This document shows positions 22,636-31,160 of a DNA stretch of 46,780 bases, one piece after another. A program made the translations under genes and the position numbers. Below the pieces are notes generated by a model. That model was not told the origin of the DNA. It saw nothing but the letters and a program-made list of their open reading frames with translations, and searched no databases. This DNA comes from Planctomycetota bacterium (GTDB taxonomy: Bacteria; Planctomycetota; SZUA-567), in assembly GCA_020060765.1 (NCBI GenBank), contig JAGUZQ010000090.1:1-46780 (forward strand). Direction: 5' to 3'. How positions within the stretch are numbered: the stretch's first letter is position 1; the number at the start of each line of letters is the position of its first letter.

Positions 22636-24648
22636 CTATCTGTTGCGCGAATAATCCATAAACGAACTGCTGGCAGGCGGCGGCACCACCCGGGAATTTG
22701 CCGCGCTGCCGTAATCCGGATTGCGGTAGTCGTTGGGCGCATAGGTCGGCGCGGGAGCGTTGCGCTGGCCGAAAATCGGCAGACGCCAGGCGGAAGACTC
22801 CTGCTCGGCAGGCGTGGGAGACCCGGCAGCCTTGGGATCGCCCCACTCCGAGAACTGGGTCTTTTTATGCACCCGTTGCAACGGCTGCAAGGGAGCGGTC
22901 GGCGCGGAGTAGACGTAAGGCTTGCGCGCGGCGGGGGCGAGTTCCGGGTCGGCCCACTGCCCGAACTGGACGCTGCGGGTGGATTCCGGAGGAAGTGCGG
23001 GAACCACCTGTCGGACCGAGCCCGCCTCGGGAATGCTGCCGTAGCCGGGCTTGGCGTAAGCGGCTTTGCCGGCGGCGACCTTGCCGTAAATGGCGTTGTC
23101 GTCGTTCACGTCGCGGCGCATGTAGTTTCCGGCTTCGTGCATGTCTCTCATTTCGATTGCCGAATTGTCGGCGGTGGCGGGGAGAAAGCCCTGGCGCGCC
23201 ATTTCGTCCAGGTCGCGGATATATTGCTCCGACCAGCCCTGCCACGTTTTCAGTTCCACCTGCATTTCGGTGTAACGCCGGTAAATTTTCACCGTCTTGT
23301 CATAGGATTCCGTACCCTGGTCGTGCATGATATCGTCGAGGTTGGGCGTGGGGGTATGCAGCGACAGGACTTTTTCCCAGTAATTCCGGGCGCCGAACGG
23401 GTCGCGGTTTACGTAGTAGCAGATTTCGCCCAGGCGGAAAAAGCTGGCCGCGCGCTCCGCCAGCCGCCCCTGTTTCTGCCCCAGTTCGATGGCGCGCCCG
23501 TAAGCCTTTACCGCGAGGTGGATCAGCTCGTCGGCGTTGGCCACGTCCTGGTCGCCGAGGCTGCGCTGGAGCAGGAACATGCCGTGGGTCTGGAAAATTT
23601 CGCCCTGGTGATGATGATAAATGGGATTCTGCGGCTCGATCCGCAAAGCCTGGTCGATACATTCCTTGGCGGTGCGAAAAGCCCCCAGTTGCTTGTAGAC
23701 CAGCGCCGCATCGCTCCAGGCTTCGTCAAATTCGTTGTCGGTGTCTACCGCGGTGCGATAATAGCGGAGGGCTTCCTTGAATTTTTCCTGCCGCACGAGA
23801 TTGCCCGCCATGAGATAGGCGACATAAGCGGCGTGGCTGGAAGTGAGGTGTTGCTGGTCGAAATAGGCGCGGCCTTCGGCGTTGCCGTCCATTTCCGGAT
23901 GCTTGGTCTTGAGCAGATCGTCGCCGGTCGTTTCATCACCGAGACTCTTGATGGAACTTTCCGGCTTAAGAGGCTTTCCTGCCGAATTGCCCGCCACTTC
24001 CATCTGGCTGCGGGTGGCGACCGAGCGCAGGTTGCCTGACACGTCAGTGGCGGTGATTCTGATCATGATGCCGGGAGCCTTGGTCTGGGGTACGGTCCAG
24101 TCCTCGCGACCATCGTTGTCGGTCGGGTCGGTGATCGGTTGCCAGGTGCAGCCATTGTCTTCGGAGTAGTCGAGGCGGATGGGAGCGTCGCCGAAATTAT
24201 CGTCTTGCGCTTTCCAGACGATGGGCAGAACGCTGCCTGGGACAAGCTTTTCATAACCCAGCGGTGAGGACAGTTCCACCGTCGGCTGGGTGCTGTCGAC
24301 CAGTACCCTGACCTGCGGCTGTTCGTCAGGGCGCGGAGCCGGAGCTTTCCCGGCCGCGTCACCGGCGCGGGAAGTGAAATAATATACCCCGTCTTCCGGC
24401 ACCCGCACCACGCGCTTGAATTTTCGCCCATACGGGGTCGTAACCACTTCGCAGGGGCCAACCATCTTCCAACCCTTTTCCGGGAAGCGGGTTACGAATA
24501 AGTCCGCCGTACGGGCGTCCAGGCTTTGCCGGTCGACAGGAGCGACGGTCAGCTCAAAACCGTGGTTGCGGACGGTCTGCTGCATGGTTTCGGCGGCAGA
24601 TATCGTCGCTGAAAATGAAAGGACGGCTGCTATGACAATAATCCGCAC
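22636..24648 (-). CDS. Exported TPR repeat protein with Ig-like N-terminal region
   Basis: About 670 residues. A signal peptide (RIIVIAAVLSFSATISAAE) leads into a beta-rich region up to residue 220 that looks Ig/Fn3-like: VRVLVDSTQPTVELSSP, WKAQDDNFGDAPIRLDYS, MIRITATDVSGNLRS, the pattern of extracellular sheets that assess force or carbohydrate. Residues about 260-440 contain TPR helices (AYLMAGNLVRQEKFKEALRYY, EAWSDAALVYKQLGAF). The C-terminal 170 residues are Pro/Ala-rich and low-complexity, with a repeated motif FGQWADPE / FSEWGDPK. GTG 24648 is chosen because GGGAG is seven bases upstream; a TTG at 24654 is too close to it. It probably works in the periplasm or at the outer membrane. No family name can be given. 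Confidence 0.7.
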   Translation of the reverse strand: MRIIVIAAVLSFSATISAAETMQQTVRNHGFELTVAPVDRQSLDARTADLFVTRFPEKGWKMVGPCEVVTTPYGRKFKRVVRVPEDGVYYFTSRAGDAAGKAPAPRPDEQPQVRVLVDSTQPTVELSSPLGYEKLVPGSVLPIVWKAQDDNFGDAPIRLDYSEDNGCTWQPITDPTDNDGREDWTVPQTKAPGIMIRITATDVSGNLRSVATRSQMEVAGNSAGKPLKPESSIKSLGDETTGDDLLKTKHPEMDGNAEGRAYFDQQHLTSSHAAYVAYLMAGNLVRQEKFKEALRYYRTAVDTDNEFDEAWSDAALVYKQLGAFRTAKECIDQALRIEPQNPIYHHHQGEIFQTHGMFLLQRSLGDQDVANADELIHLAVKAYGRAIELGQKQGRLAERAASFFRLGEICYYVNRDPFGARNYWEKVLSLHTPTPNLDDIMHDQGTESYDKTVKIYRRYTEMQVELKTWQGWSEQYIRDLDEMARQGFLPATADNSAIEMRDMHEAGNYMRRDVNDDNAIYGKVAAGKAAYAKPGYGSIPEAGSVRQVVPALPPESTRSVQFGQWADPELAPAARKPYVYSAPTAPLQPLQRVHKKTQFSEWGDPKAAGSPTPAEQESSAWRLPIFGQRNAPAPTYAPNDYRNPDYGSAANSRVVPPPASSSFMDYSRNR

Positions 24649-24767
24649 AAGCAAGTCTCCCGGAGCTTGTTACATTACATTGGCCTGCCGACAAAGCAGA
24701 CTCCATATCTTATTATCGGAAATTACGGCAGAAAAATGCAGGGAAACGCTGCGAAAATAGCGATTTA

Positions 24768-24996
24768 GGTTGTCGGGGATACGGGGGGTACGGGTTGTGA
24801 GGTCGTCGGAGGGGTAGCCCCGGTTCTTGAACCGGGGCTAAGCAAGAACTGTTGGTAAAAGTATCGGAAGTTCTCTTGCAGGCTTTTTGCCATTGATTCT
24901 TGCGCTGACGCGCACAGGTTCGAGAACCTGTGCTACCCCTCAATTTCCGCCCACCCCAATACCCGTCAACCAGTCTACCCGTCAACCCGACAACCC
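24768..24996. repeat. Convergent octamer array element, TTGWCRGG family, with REP doublet core (E4)
   Basis: The left array (24768-24809) includes TTGTCGGG, GATACGGG and TTGTGAGG. The right array (24952-24996), on the minus strand, reads TTGTCGGG, TTGACGGG, TAGACTGG, TTGACGGG. Between them are two hairpins in opposite orientation, each headed by GTAG: GCCCCGGTTC with GAACCGGGGC at 24817-24838, and GCACAGGTTC with GAACCTGTGC at 24912-24933 (its GTAG is on the minus strand at 24933-24936). This is the layout of a REP pair. It fills most of 24655-25040, where no gene is seen. Confidence 0.8.
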
Positions 24997-25040
24997 TCCC
25001 CCCTCTTACAAACAGCCCGCTTTTTTGTAAAAGACAGGCT

Positions 25041-25069
25041 TTGCAAAAAAATGGTAAAGTGATTATGAT
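25041..25069 (+). promoter_or_regulatory. Promoter of the nfeD-floA operon
   Basis: TTGCAA (25041-25046) and TATGAT (25064-25069) are 17 bases apart, 34 bases before the nfeD start. Confidence 0.65.
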
Positions 25070-25102
25070 GTTCAAGGGCATTTACTCACTGGAGACAGGG
25101 AT

Positions 25103-26707
25103 ATGAAAAATATCGCGTTATTTCTGATTTTGCTGGCGCTTGGCGCAGTCTGCCAGGCTGAGGACAAACCGACGGAGAAGTCGGAACCAGCTGCCGCCGC
25201 GCCGTCCCCGTCGTGGGAAGGGAAAGTGGTGGTGGTGCCAATCAAGGGAGTCATCGCCAGCGAATCCTTCGGCGGGATGGAAGGGAAGTTCGACGTGGCC
25301 TTCGAGCGCATCGGCCGGGAAAAGCCGCGGCTGGTGATTATCGAAATGGATTCGCCCGGCGGAGTGGTCGACACCTGCGACGAGATTTCGCGCAAGATTC
25401 TGAAATGCGGCAACGAGTGGAAGATACCCACCGTCGCCATTGTGTTGAGAAAAGCAGTCAGCGGCGGCGCAATGGTCTCCACCGCGTGCCAGGAAATATT
25501 CATGGTCAAGGGCAGCCGCATCGGCGACGTGCAGCCGATGCTGATGTACGGCAGCCAGAACATGACTGATCGCGACTTTGAAAAGATCGAAGCCGACGTG
25601 CGTGGCATCATGGCCTCCCACGCCACCGCCAACGGTTTTCCCGTTCGGCTGCTGGAGGCGATGGTCAGCCGCGATATGCAGGTGTATGAGGTGAAATTCT
25701 CCGATGGCACGCGCGAGTTCTACAGCAAGGACGATTATGAACTGCTGGAAAGCAATATCGAGAAGGGTCGTGAAACGCGCAAAATCACCTCGGCGAAGAT
25801 AGTCATTCCCGAAGGCAAACTGGTCAGCCTCTCGCCCGAGCAGGCGGTGGAATACGGTATCGCCGTCAAGGTGCTGCAGTCGCAGGCCGAGTACTATGCC
25901 GACAACAACATCGACCTGACGGATGTCATCACCGCCGACGTTCCGGTTGGCTCTTTTGAACTGTCCTCTTTGCTGCCGAAAATCGACCTGGGGCTGGAAC
26001 AGTGGGAGATAATCCTGCTGGGGATTTTCCTGCTGCTGGGCGTGACGGGGGCGATCGTAGAGGCGAGCCATCCGGGGTTCGGCCTGCCGGGAGCGATCAG
26101 CATTATCGGCTTCGCGTCTTTCTTCGCGTACCTGCTGATGCGCGGCAACGCCAACATTTACGAGATAGCAATCTTCATCATCGGCATCGTGCTGATCGTG
26201 CTGGAGGTGGCGGTGATTCCGGGATTCGGCGTGCCGGGAATACTGGGGCTGCTGTTCATGTTCACCGGCCTGTACCTAGCCTTCATGCCGGAATTCGGCA
26301 CCCCGTACATGGAAGACAACCAGTGGGATCTGACCGTGAGTTTCGTCCTGATGAACGGCGGGGTTCTGGTCGGCGCAATCGTGCTGGTGTACCTGTTCCT
26401 CACTTATGGGTCGAAACTGCCGATGGTCAGAAAATTCTATCTGACCGAGCAGCACCGCCCCGGCAAGGAAGTCTGGGCCGAGGTCAGGGCCGATGCCGAG
26501 AAGGAAGCCGCCGAGACCGACGCCAAAACCAGTTCGCTGCTGGGCAAGACCGGCGTGGCGCTGACGCAACTGCGCCCGGCGGGCAAGGTGCGGCTGGACA
26601 CCGGCGAGACGCTGGACGTGGTCACCGACGGCATGCTGATCGAGGCGCAGACCCGGATCAAGGTGGTGGACGCCAGGATGAACCGTATAGTGGTCGCGGT
26701 CGGATAA
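25103..26707 (+). CDS. Long-form NfeD membrane protease-like protein
   Basis: A 534-residue membrane protein with a signal peptide (KNIALFLILLALGAVCQAE). Residues about 40-250 are a ClpP/crotonase-like serine protease domain: VVVVPIKGVIASES, RLVIIEMDSPGGVVDTCDEIS, the nucleophile region AVSGGAMVSTACQEIFM, and a Lys-bearing helix DRDFEKIEADVRG. Residues about 300-440 hold four or five membrane helices with the typical GHPGFGLPGAISIIG-like loop (SHPGFGLPGAIS, IPGFGVPGILG). The last 60 residues form the NfeD OB-fold (GKTGVALTQLRPAGKVRLD). NfeD proteins partner with SPFH/flotillin proteins, and floA follows after 46 bases, supporting a shared membrane-organisation role. GGAG precedes the ATG. Confidence 0.93.
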   Translation: MKNIALFLILLALGAVCQAEDKPTEKSEPAAAAPSPSWEGKVVVVPIKGVIASESFGGMEGKFDVAFERIGREKPRLVIIEMDSPGGVVDTCDEISRKILKCGNEWKIPTVAIVLRKAVSGGAMVSTACQEIFMVKGSRIGDVQPMLMYGSQNMTDRDFEKIEADVRGIMASHATANGFPVRLLEAMVSRDMQVYEVKFSDGTREFYSKDDYELLESNIEKGRETRKITSAKIVIPEGKLVSLSPEQAVEYGIAVKVLQSQAEYYADNNIDLTDVITADVPVGSFELSSLLPKIDLGLEQWEIILLGIFLLLGVTGAIVEASHPGFGLPGAISIIGFASFFAYLLMRGNANIYEIAIFIIGIVLIVLEVAVIPGFGVPGILGLLFMFTGLYLAFMPEFGTPYMEDNQWDLTVSFVLMNGGVLVGAIVLVYLFLTYGSKLPMVRKFYLTEQHRPGKEVWAEVRADAEKEAAETDAKTSSLLGKTGVALTQLRPAGKVRLDTGETLDVVTDGMLIEAQTRIKVVDARMNRIVVAVG

Positions 26708-26753
26708 ATAACTTTCGGGAACAATTCTTTTTTATCGGTGCGGAGGAGAAAAA

Positions 26754-27872
26754 ATGGAAGGTATGTTGACATTGGGCAACTCCCAGCTCATTCTGGGCGG
26801 AATCGGGCTGGGCGTCATTGTCTTTATCGTGCTTTTTCTGTGGATCATGATGGTTTTCGGCGGGCCGTGGATTCAGGCCATGGCCAGCAAGGTGCCGCTG
26901 GGATTGAGCGACCTGATCGGCATGTGGCTGCGGAAAGTGAACAACCGCACCATCCTCTCCGCCATGGTCATGACGCACAAGGCCGGCATCAACATAAGCA
27001 CCAATTTCATGGAAAGGCATTTTCTCGCGCGCGGCAACGTGCCGGTGCTGGCGCAGGCGCTGGTCATGGCCAACCAGGCGGGTCTTGAAATCCGCAACGA
27101 CGCGCTGGCCGCCCATCAGCTCGCGGGCGGCGATGTGAACGCCGTGATCCGCGCCCTGATCGCCGCCAAGAAGGCCGACATCGCCCTGACCTTCAACAGC
27201 GCCTGCGGCATCGACCTGGCCGGGCGCGACATCGTGCAGGCGGTGAACACCTCCGTCGACCCGCGCGTGATCGACTGTCCCAAGGCCGCCGACGGCAAGG
27301 TCACCCTCGACGCGGTCGCCCGGGACGGCATTCAGGTCAGAGCCAAGGCGCGCGTGACGGTGCGCACCTGCATCGAACGGCTGATCGGCGGCGCGACCGA
27401 CGACACCATCATCGCCCGCGTGGGCGAGGGCATAGTCTCGGCCATCGGTTCCTCCGACAGCTATACGCAGGTGCTGGAAAACCCCGACCGCATCTCCAAG
27501 GCGGTGCTCGCCAAGGGTCTGGACGCTGGGACGGCGTTTGAAATTCTCTCCATCGACATCGCCGACGTGGACGTGGGCGAGAACATCGGCGCGAAGCTGG
27601 ACATCGACCGCGCCAACGCCCGCAAGCAGGTCGCGCAGGCCGACGCCGAAAAGCGCGCCGCCGAAGCCCGCGCCGCGCAGGCCGAACAGGAAGCGCGGAT
27701 CTGCGAAATGCGCGCCAAGGTGGTCGAGGCCGAGGCGCAGATTCCGCTGGCCATGGCCGAAGCCTTCCGCAGCGGAAACATGGGCATCATGGATTACTAC
27801 CGCATGAAAAACATCCAGGCCGACACCAGTATGCGCGACGCCATCGGCGATAAGGAAACCAACGACAAATAA
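26754..27872 (+). CDS. floA: Flotillin-like protein FloA (SPFH family, UPF0365)
   Basis: FloA scaffolds functional membrane microdomains. The 372-residue protein has one N-terminal membrane helix ([18 protein letters not shown]), the diagnostic [16 protein letters not shown] and [12 protein letters not shown] region of the FloA family, an SPFH core ([45 protein letters not shown]) and a long Ala/Glu-rich coiled coil ([19 protein letters not shown]) near residues 290-340, which mediates oligomerisation. The ATG at 26754 has GGAGGAG upstream. It is sandwiched between nfeD and a coiled-coil protein, with an octamer array element in the gap downstream. Confidence 0.95.
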   Translation: MEGMLTLGNSQLILGGIGLGVIVFIVLFLWIMMVFGGPWIQAMASKVPLGLSDLIGMWLRKVNNRTILSAMVMTHKAGINISTNFMERHFLARGNVPVLAQALVMANQAGLEIRNDALAAHQLAGGDVNAVIRALIAAKKADIALTFNSACGIDLAGRDIVQAVNTSVDPRVIDCPKAADGKVTLDAVARDGIQVRAKARVTVRTCIERLIGGATDDTIIARVGEGIVSAIGSSDSYTQVLENPDRISKAVLAKGLDAGTAFEILSIDIADVDVGENIGAKLDIDRANARKQVAQADAEKRAAEARAAQAEQEARICEMRAKVVEAEAQIPLAMAEAFRSGNMGIMDYYRMKNIQADTSMRDAIGDKETNDK

Positions 27873-28004
27873 CGGGTTGAGGGGTGGACGGGTAAACAGG
27901 TTGACGGGGAGACGGGCAAATAGGGAGACGGTATTATACGTTAACCCGACAGCCCGTTAACCTGACAACCTGTCAACCTGACAACCCGCAAACCCGACAA
28001 CCTG
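27873..28004. repeat. Convergent octamer array element, TTGWCRGG family (E5)
   Basis: It begins directly after the floA stop. The left array (27873-27932) reads TTGAGGGG, TGGACGGG, TAAACAGG, TTGACGGG, GAGACGGG. A core of only about six bases follows, and the right array (27939-28004) on the minus strand reads TTGTCGGG, TTTGCGGG, TTGTCAGG, TTGACAGG, TTGTCAGG, TTAACGGG. It ends a few bases before the ribosome site of the next gene, so it lies inside the operon and would form a long imperfect hairpin. Confidence 0.88.
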
Positions 28005-28017
28005 AACGGAGAAAATT

Positions 28018-28575
28018 ATGTCAGGACAATCAGGCGACTTGCAGCAGTGGCTCAACTCGCTGAAAAAAAAAGCGGAAAGCGCCTCGTCTTCGGTCGGCAA
28101 GCAGGAACACCGGCCGGATAAGAAGGCTGCGCCGCTCCAGCATCACCGCTACGAAAAAGAAGAACCCGCGCCGCCGAAACCAGCCGCCGCGCCGGGATTG
28201 CAGGACATTATCCAGGGGCTGGCCAAACAGTTTCTGGACATACCCGCCAGCGGCGCCCGGCAGCAACGCGAGCGCGAAGACGACCTGAAACGCCAGGAAG
28301 AGGATATCCGCCACCGCAAGGAACTGGCGAAGCGCAAGCGAGCGGAACTCGAACGCAAAAAAGCCGAAGCCGAAAAAGCGGCACAACAGCTTAAAGCGGC
28401 CTCCGAAGCCGCGCCGAAAAAAAGGACGGGAAAGATCGGCTCCCATCTGGGACTGAGCGGCAACCTGATCCGCGACCTGCGCAACAACCCTTCGGCGTTG
28501 CGCGAAGCGATCATGCTGGTGGAGATTCTCGGTCCTCCGCTGGCTGATCGCGACCCCGCCGGACGGCTGCTGTAG
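28018..28575 (+). CDS. Charged coiled-coil protein of the nfeD-floA operon, function unknown
   Basis: A 185-residue soluble protein. The first 60 residues are low-complexity and Lys/Pro/Ala-rich. Residues about 78-128 form a strongly charged coiled coil (DDLKRQEEDIRHRKELAKRK). The last 50 residues look like a folded, conserved end: GSHLGLSGNLIRDLRNNPSA followed by LREAIMLVEILGPPLADRDP. No named family is recognised, though the C-terminal motif resembles short proteins found beside SPFH genes in related bacteria (an impression, not a search result). ATG 28018 has GGAG upstream. It lies after floA and E5 and two bases before the glycosyltransferase, so a role as an adaptor of the flotillin complex is possible. 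Confidence 0.7.
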   Translation: MSGQSGDLQQWLNSLKKKAESASSSVGKQEHRPDKKAAPLQHHRYEKEEPAPPKPAAAPGLQDIIQGLAKQFLDIPASGARQQREREDDLKRQEEDIRHRKELAKRKRAELERKKAEAEKAAQQLKAASEAAPKKRTGKIGSHLGLSGNLIRDLRNNPSALREAIMLVEILGPPLADRDPAGRLL

Positions 28576-28577
28576 CG

Positions 28578-29774
28578 ATGAAAATACTTACCGTCACCAC
28601 ATCCTATCCCCGCCGTGTCGACGACATGGCGGGGCGTTTCATCGAGTCCGCCTGCCTGGCGCTGGCCGCGCGCGGGCACGCGATAACGGTTTTATGCCCT
28701 CACGAAACAGGCCTGCCTTTGTCCGAAACTCGCGGCGGGATAACGGTCAGGCGTTTCCGTTACGCGCCTGACGCGCTGGAAAAAGTCGCTTACGGCAACG
28801 GCATTCCCGACAATCTCCGCAATTCCTGGCGCGCGTGGCTGGCGTTGCCGTCTTTCCTGCTTGCCCTGCGCGGCGCGGTAAAAAATGAATGCGCCGCGCA
28901 CGACGTCATCCACGCGCACTGGGCGCCCTGCGGACTGGCGGCGGCGCAAGGGAAGACGCCGCTGGCGGTGTCTCTGCGCGGCAGCGATCTGGCGGACAAT
29001 TTTGTTTACCGGAAAATTCTGCAATCTGCCTGCCGCCGGGCGGACGCGGTGATCTGCGTCAGCGCCGAAATCCGGGAAAAAATCCTCGCCGCCGGATACG
29101 CGAAAGAAGCGCTGGCCATCCCCAACGGCATCGACCTCCCCGACGCGCCGACAGACAAAGACGAATTGAAAAAACAACTCGGCATTCCGGAAAACTGTTT
29201 CTGCGTGCTGGCGGTGGGCAGGCTGGCGGCGGTGAAGAATTACGCGACGCTGCTGCGAGGATTTTCGCTTTTGCGTAAAGACTGCGTCGACCCGCGCCTG
29301 ATTATTCTGGGAGAAGGTTGCGAACGCGAAAAACTGAAGCGGCTGGCGGCGGAACTGGGCTTGGGCAATAGCGTGATTTTCGCGGGTGAAGTTCCTTTTG
29401 AAAAAGTGAAATCGTATCTCGGCGCGACCGACGTGTTCGCCATCAGCAGCCTGCGCGAAGGCCGCTCCAACGCCTTGCTGGAGGCGATTGCCGCCGGACT
29501 TCCCGTCGTAGCTTCTGATGCCGACGGAGTCGGCGCGATCGTGCGCGCCGCCGGGTGCGGCGAACTGTTCCCGGTTGGCGACGCGCAGGCGTGCGGAAAA
29601 GCCTTGCAAAAAATTGTCGACGATGAAAAATTGCGGAGCGAGTACGCGGCTAATTCCCGCCGTTACGCGCAGGCGGAATTGTTTTCCTGGGAGAAACACG
29701 CGGAACTGCTGGAGCAGGCGCTAGACGGAATTTCCTCGAAACGTCATTCCTGCGAAAACAGGAATCCAGCATAG
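28578..29774 (+). CDS. Family 4 glycosyltransferase; C-terminus supplied by a repeat element
   Basis: A GT-B glycosyltransferase of 398 residues. The N-terminal domain has ILTVTTSYPRRVDDMAGRF and the acceptor-side HAHWAPCGLAAAQ. The C-terminal domain carries LAVGRLAAVKNYATLLRGF, LIILGEGCEREKLKRLA, VIFAGEVPFEKVKSYLGATDVF, and the EX7E motif region SLREGRSNALLEAIAAGLPVVASD that grips the nucleotide-sugar. Such enzymes elongate lipid-linked or surface glycans. The ATG follows the preceding stop by two bases with no ribosome site, implying translational coupling. The last ten residues (RHSCENRNPA) and the TAG are read from an inverted-repeat element (29742-29820), so the original C-terminus has been replaced or trimmed. 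Confidence 0.92.
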   Translation: MKILTVTTSYPRRVDDMAGRFIESACLALAARGHAITVLCPHETGLPLSETRGGITVRRFRYAPDALEKVAYGNGIPDNLRNSWRAWLALPSFLLALRGAVKNECAAHDVIHAHWAPCGLAAAQGKTPLAVSLRGSDLADNFVYRKILQSACRRADAVICVSAEIREKILAAGYAKEALAIPNGIDLPDAPTDKDELKKQLGIPENCFCVLAVGRLAAVKNYATLLRGFSLLRKDCVDPRLIILGEGCEREKLKRLAAELGLGNSVIFAGEVPFEKVKSYLGATDVFAISSLREGRSNALLEAIAAGLPVVASDADGVGAIVRAAGCGELFPVGDAQACGKALQKIVDDEKLRSEYAANSRRYAQAELFSWEKHAELLEQALDGISSKRHSCENRNPA

Positions 29775-29820
29775 TTACGAACGATTTCACCACTGGATTC
29801 CTGCCTTCGCAGGAATGACG
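29742..29820. repeat. 79-bp inverted-repeat element (MITE/REP-like), copy 2
   Basis: The arms CGTCATTCCTGCG (29742) and CGCAGGAATGACG (29808-29820) are inverted complements, with inner arms GGAATCCAG/CTGGATTCC. The central bases match copies 1 and 3 with one gap. Its left arm lies inside the end of the glycosyltransferase gene and encodes that gene's last ten residues and stop. Confidence 0.8.
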
Positions 29821-29936
29821 GTCGGAAGTTTTTATGCTTATTCGTAAGGTTGTTATTGTCCCGTTTCCATTGAAGATTTAACACCTTATTTTTGACCAAG
29901 TCAAAACATATCAAAGACGTAATCGGGAGCCGCGAC

Positions 29937-31160
29937 ATGAACGACGCAAACAACAAGACAGGAAAAGCCTTGGCCAAAACCGGAACAGGCTGCATGTGCG
30001 TCTTCTCGCTGTTTTTTCTCTTGCCCGGCCTCGGCATCATGGGTTACGGCCTGTACGGCTGGTCGGTATATATTCAAAGCGAAAGCTGGGTCGAGACTCC
30101 CGCGCGGATACTGTCGGCGAAATTGGAGACTCACTCCGGCGACGACAGCGACACCTACAGCGTCAACTGCCGCTATCAATATGGCTTCGGCGGCAAGACC
30201 TACACCAATGACCGGGTCGGCATTATCGGCGGCAGTTCCAGCGAGTATGAATATCACAATAAACACTTCCGGCTGTTGCAGGAGCACCTGCGAAAGGAAA
30301 AGCCTTTTCCCGCGTTGGTGAATCCGGCCAATCCGCAGGATGCAATTCTTTTCCGCGACACTTCGCTGGCTCTTTATGCGTTGCCGCCGTTTGGGCTGGT
30401 ATTCGCGTTGGTTGGAGGCGGCCTGCTCTTCGCTTCCGTTTTCGGAGTGCTTGGGGAAAAGCGAAAGCGGCGCTTGTTGGACGATAATCCCACCCGCCCC
30501 TGGCGTGCGGAGAGAAAATGGGAAACTTTTTCGGTGAAGGGGGGGGCGCTTAAAAAGGTGCTCGCCGCCTGGGGCACTGGCATCTTTATGGCGCTGTTTC
30601 TCTCGATCTTCTGGATCGCCCTGCTCAAGGACGGCCACGCTCCCGCCTTTGCATTTGGCATAGTCGGCTTGTTTCAACTGATTGATTTCTGTATTATGGG
30701 AAGCGCGGTCTATCTTACGCTCCGTTATCTGAAATACGGAGTGCCTACGCTGGTGTTCCCGCGCCTGCCGCTGGCTTTAGGCGAGGAAGCAACCATCCTG
30801 TTGGTGGTAAAGAGGCATATCTTTCCGGAAGGCGGGATTAAGGCAAAACTGAAATGCGTTACCAGTATCACAACCGGCAGCGGCAAGCACCGGAATACAG
30901 TGGAAAAAGTAATTTACGAATGCGAAAAGGCTTTCAACGAGGACATGGCTGATGAAAGCAAAGGCTCGGCGATTCCGCTGGTCTTTGCCTTGCCCGCCGA
31001 CCAGCCGCCGCGCGACGGGGAAAGCACTCCGGCGATTCTATGGAAACTGGAAATCGCGGCGGAAACGCCGGGCATAGATTTCGCCGCGTCGTTCGACGAT
31101 CTGCCGGTTTACGCGGTGTCGAACCGGGAACTGATCGAGACGCATCCTGACTATCGTTAA
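29937..31160 (+). CDS. DUF3592 domain membrane protein
   Basis: About 407 residues, with four membrane segments near residues 20-45, 145-170, 215-240 and 250-275. Between the first two lies the DUF3592 domain: SWVETPARILSAKLETH, NCRYQYGFGGKTYTNDRVG, FPALVNPANPQDAILFRD, a beta-sandwich commonly found outside the membrane in bacterial and eukaryotic proteins of unknown role. The remaining C-terminal 140 residues are a soluble beta-rich domain (AIPLVFALPADQPPRDGEST). ATG 29937 is preferred over an upstream start because GGGAG lies eight to nine bases before it. Its stop TAA overlaps that of the convergent parvulin gene inside the palindrome TTAA. Function is unknown. Confidence 0.8.
   Translation: MNDANNKTGKALAKTGTGCMCVFSLFFLLPGLGIMGYGLYGWSVYIQSESWVETPARILSAKLETHSGDDSDTYSVNCRYQYGFGGKTYTNDRVGIIGGSSSEYEYHNKHFRLLQEHLRKEKPFPALVNPANPQDAILFRDTSLALYALPPFGLVFALVGGGLLFASVFGVLGEKRKRRLLDDNPTRPWRAERKWETFSVKGGALKKVLAAWGTGIFMALFLSIFWIALLKDGHAPAFAFGIVGLFQLIDFCIMGSAVYLTLRYLKYGVPTLVFPRLPLALGEEATILLVVKRHIFPEGGIKAKLKCVTSITTGSGKHRNTVEKVIYECEKAFNEDMADESKGSAIPLVFALPADQPPRDGESTPAILWKLEIAAETPGIDFAASFDDLPVYAVSNRELIETHPDYR

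Noticed and set aside
3302..29902. Shared TTATTTTTGACCAA near copies 1 and 2 of the 80-bp element
   Set aside because: The 14-base match lies at different distances from the elements, does not occur near copy 3, and could be chance in AT-rich gaps.
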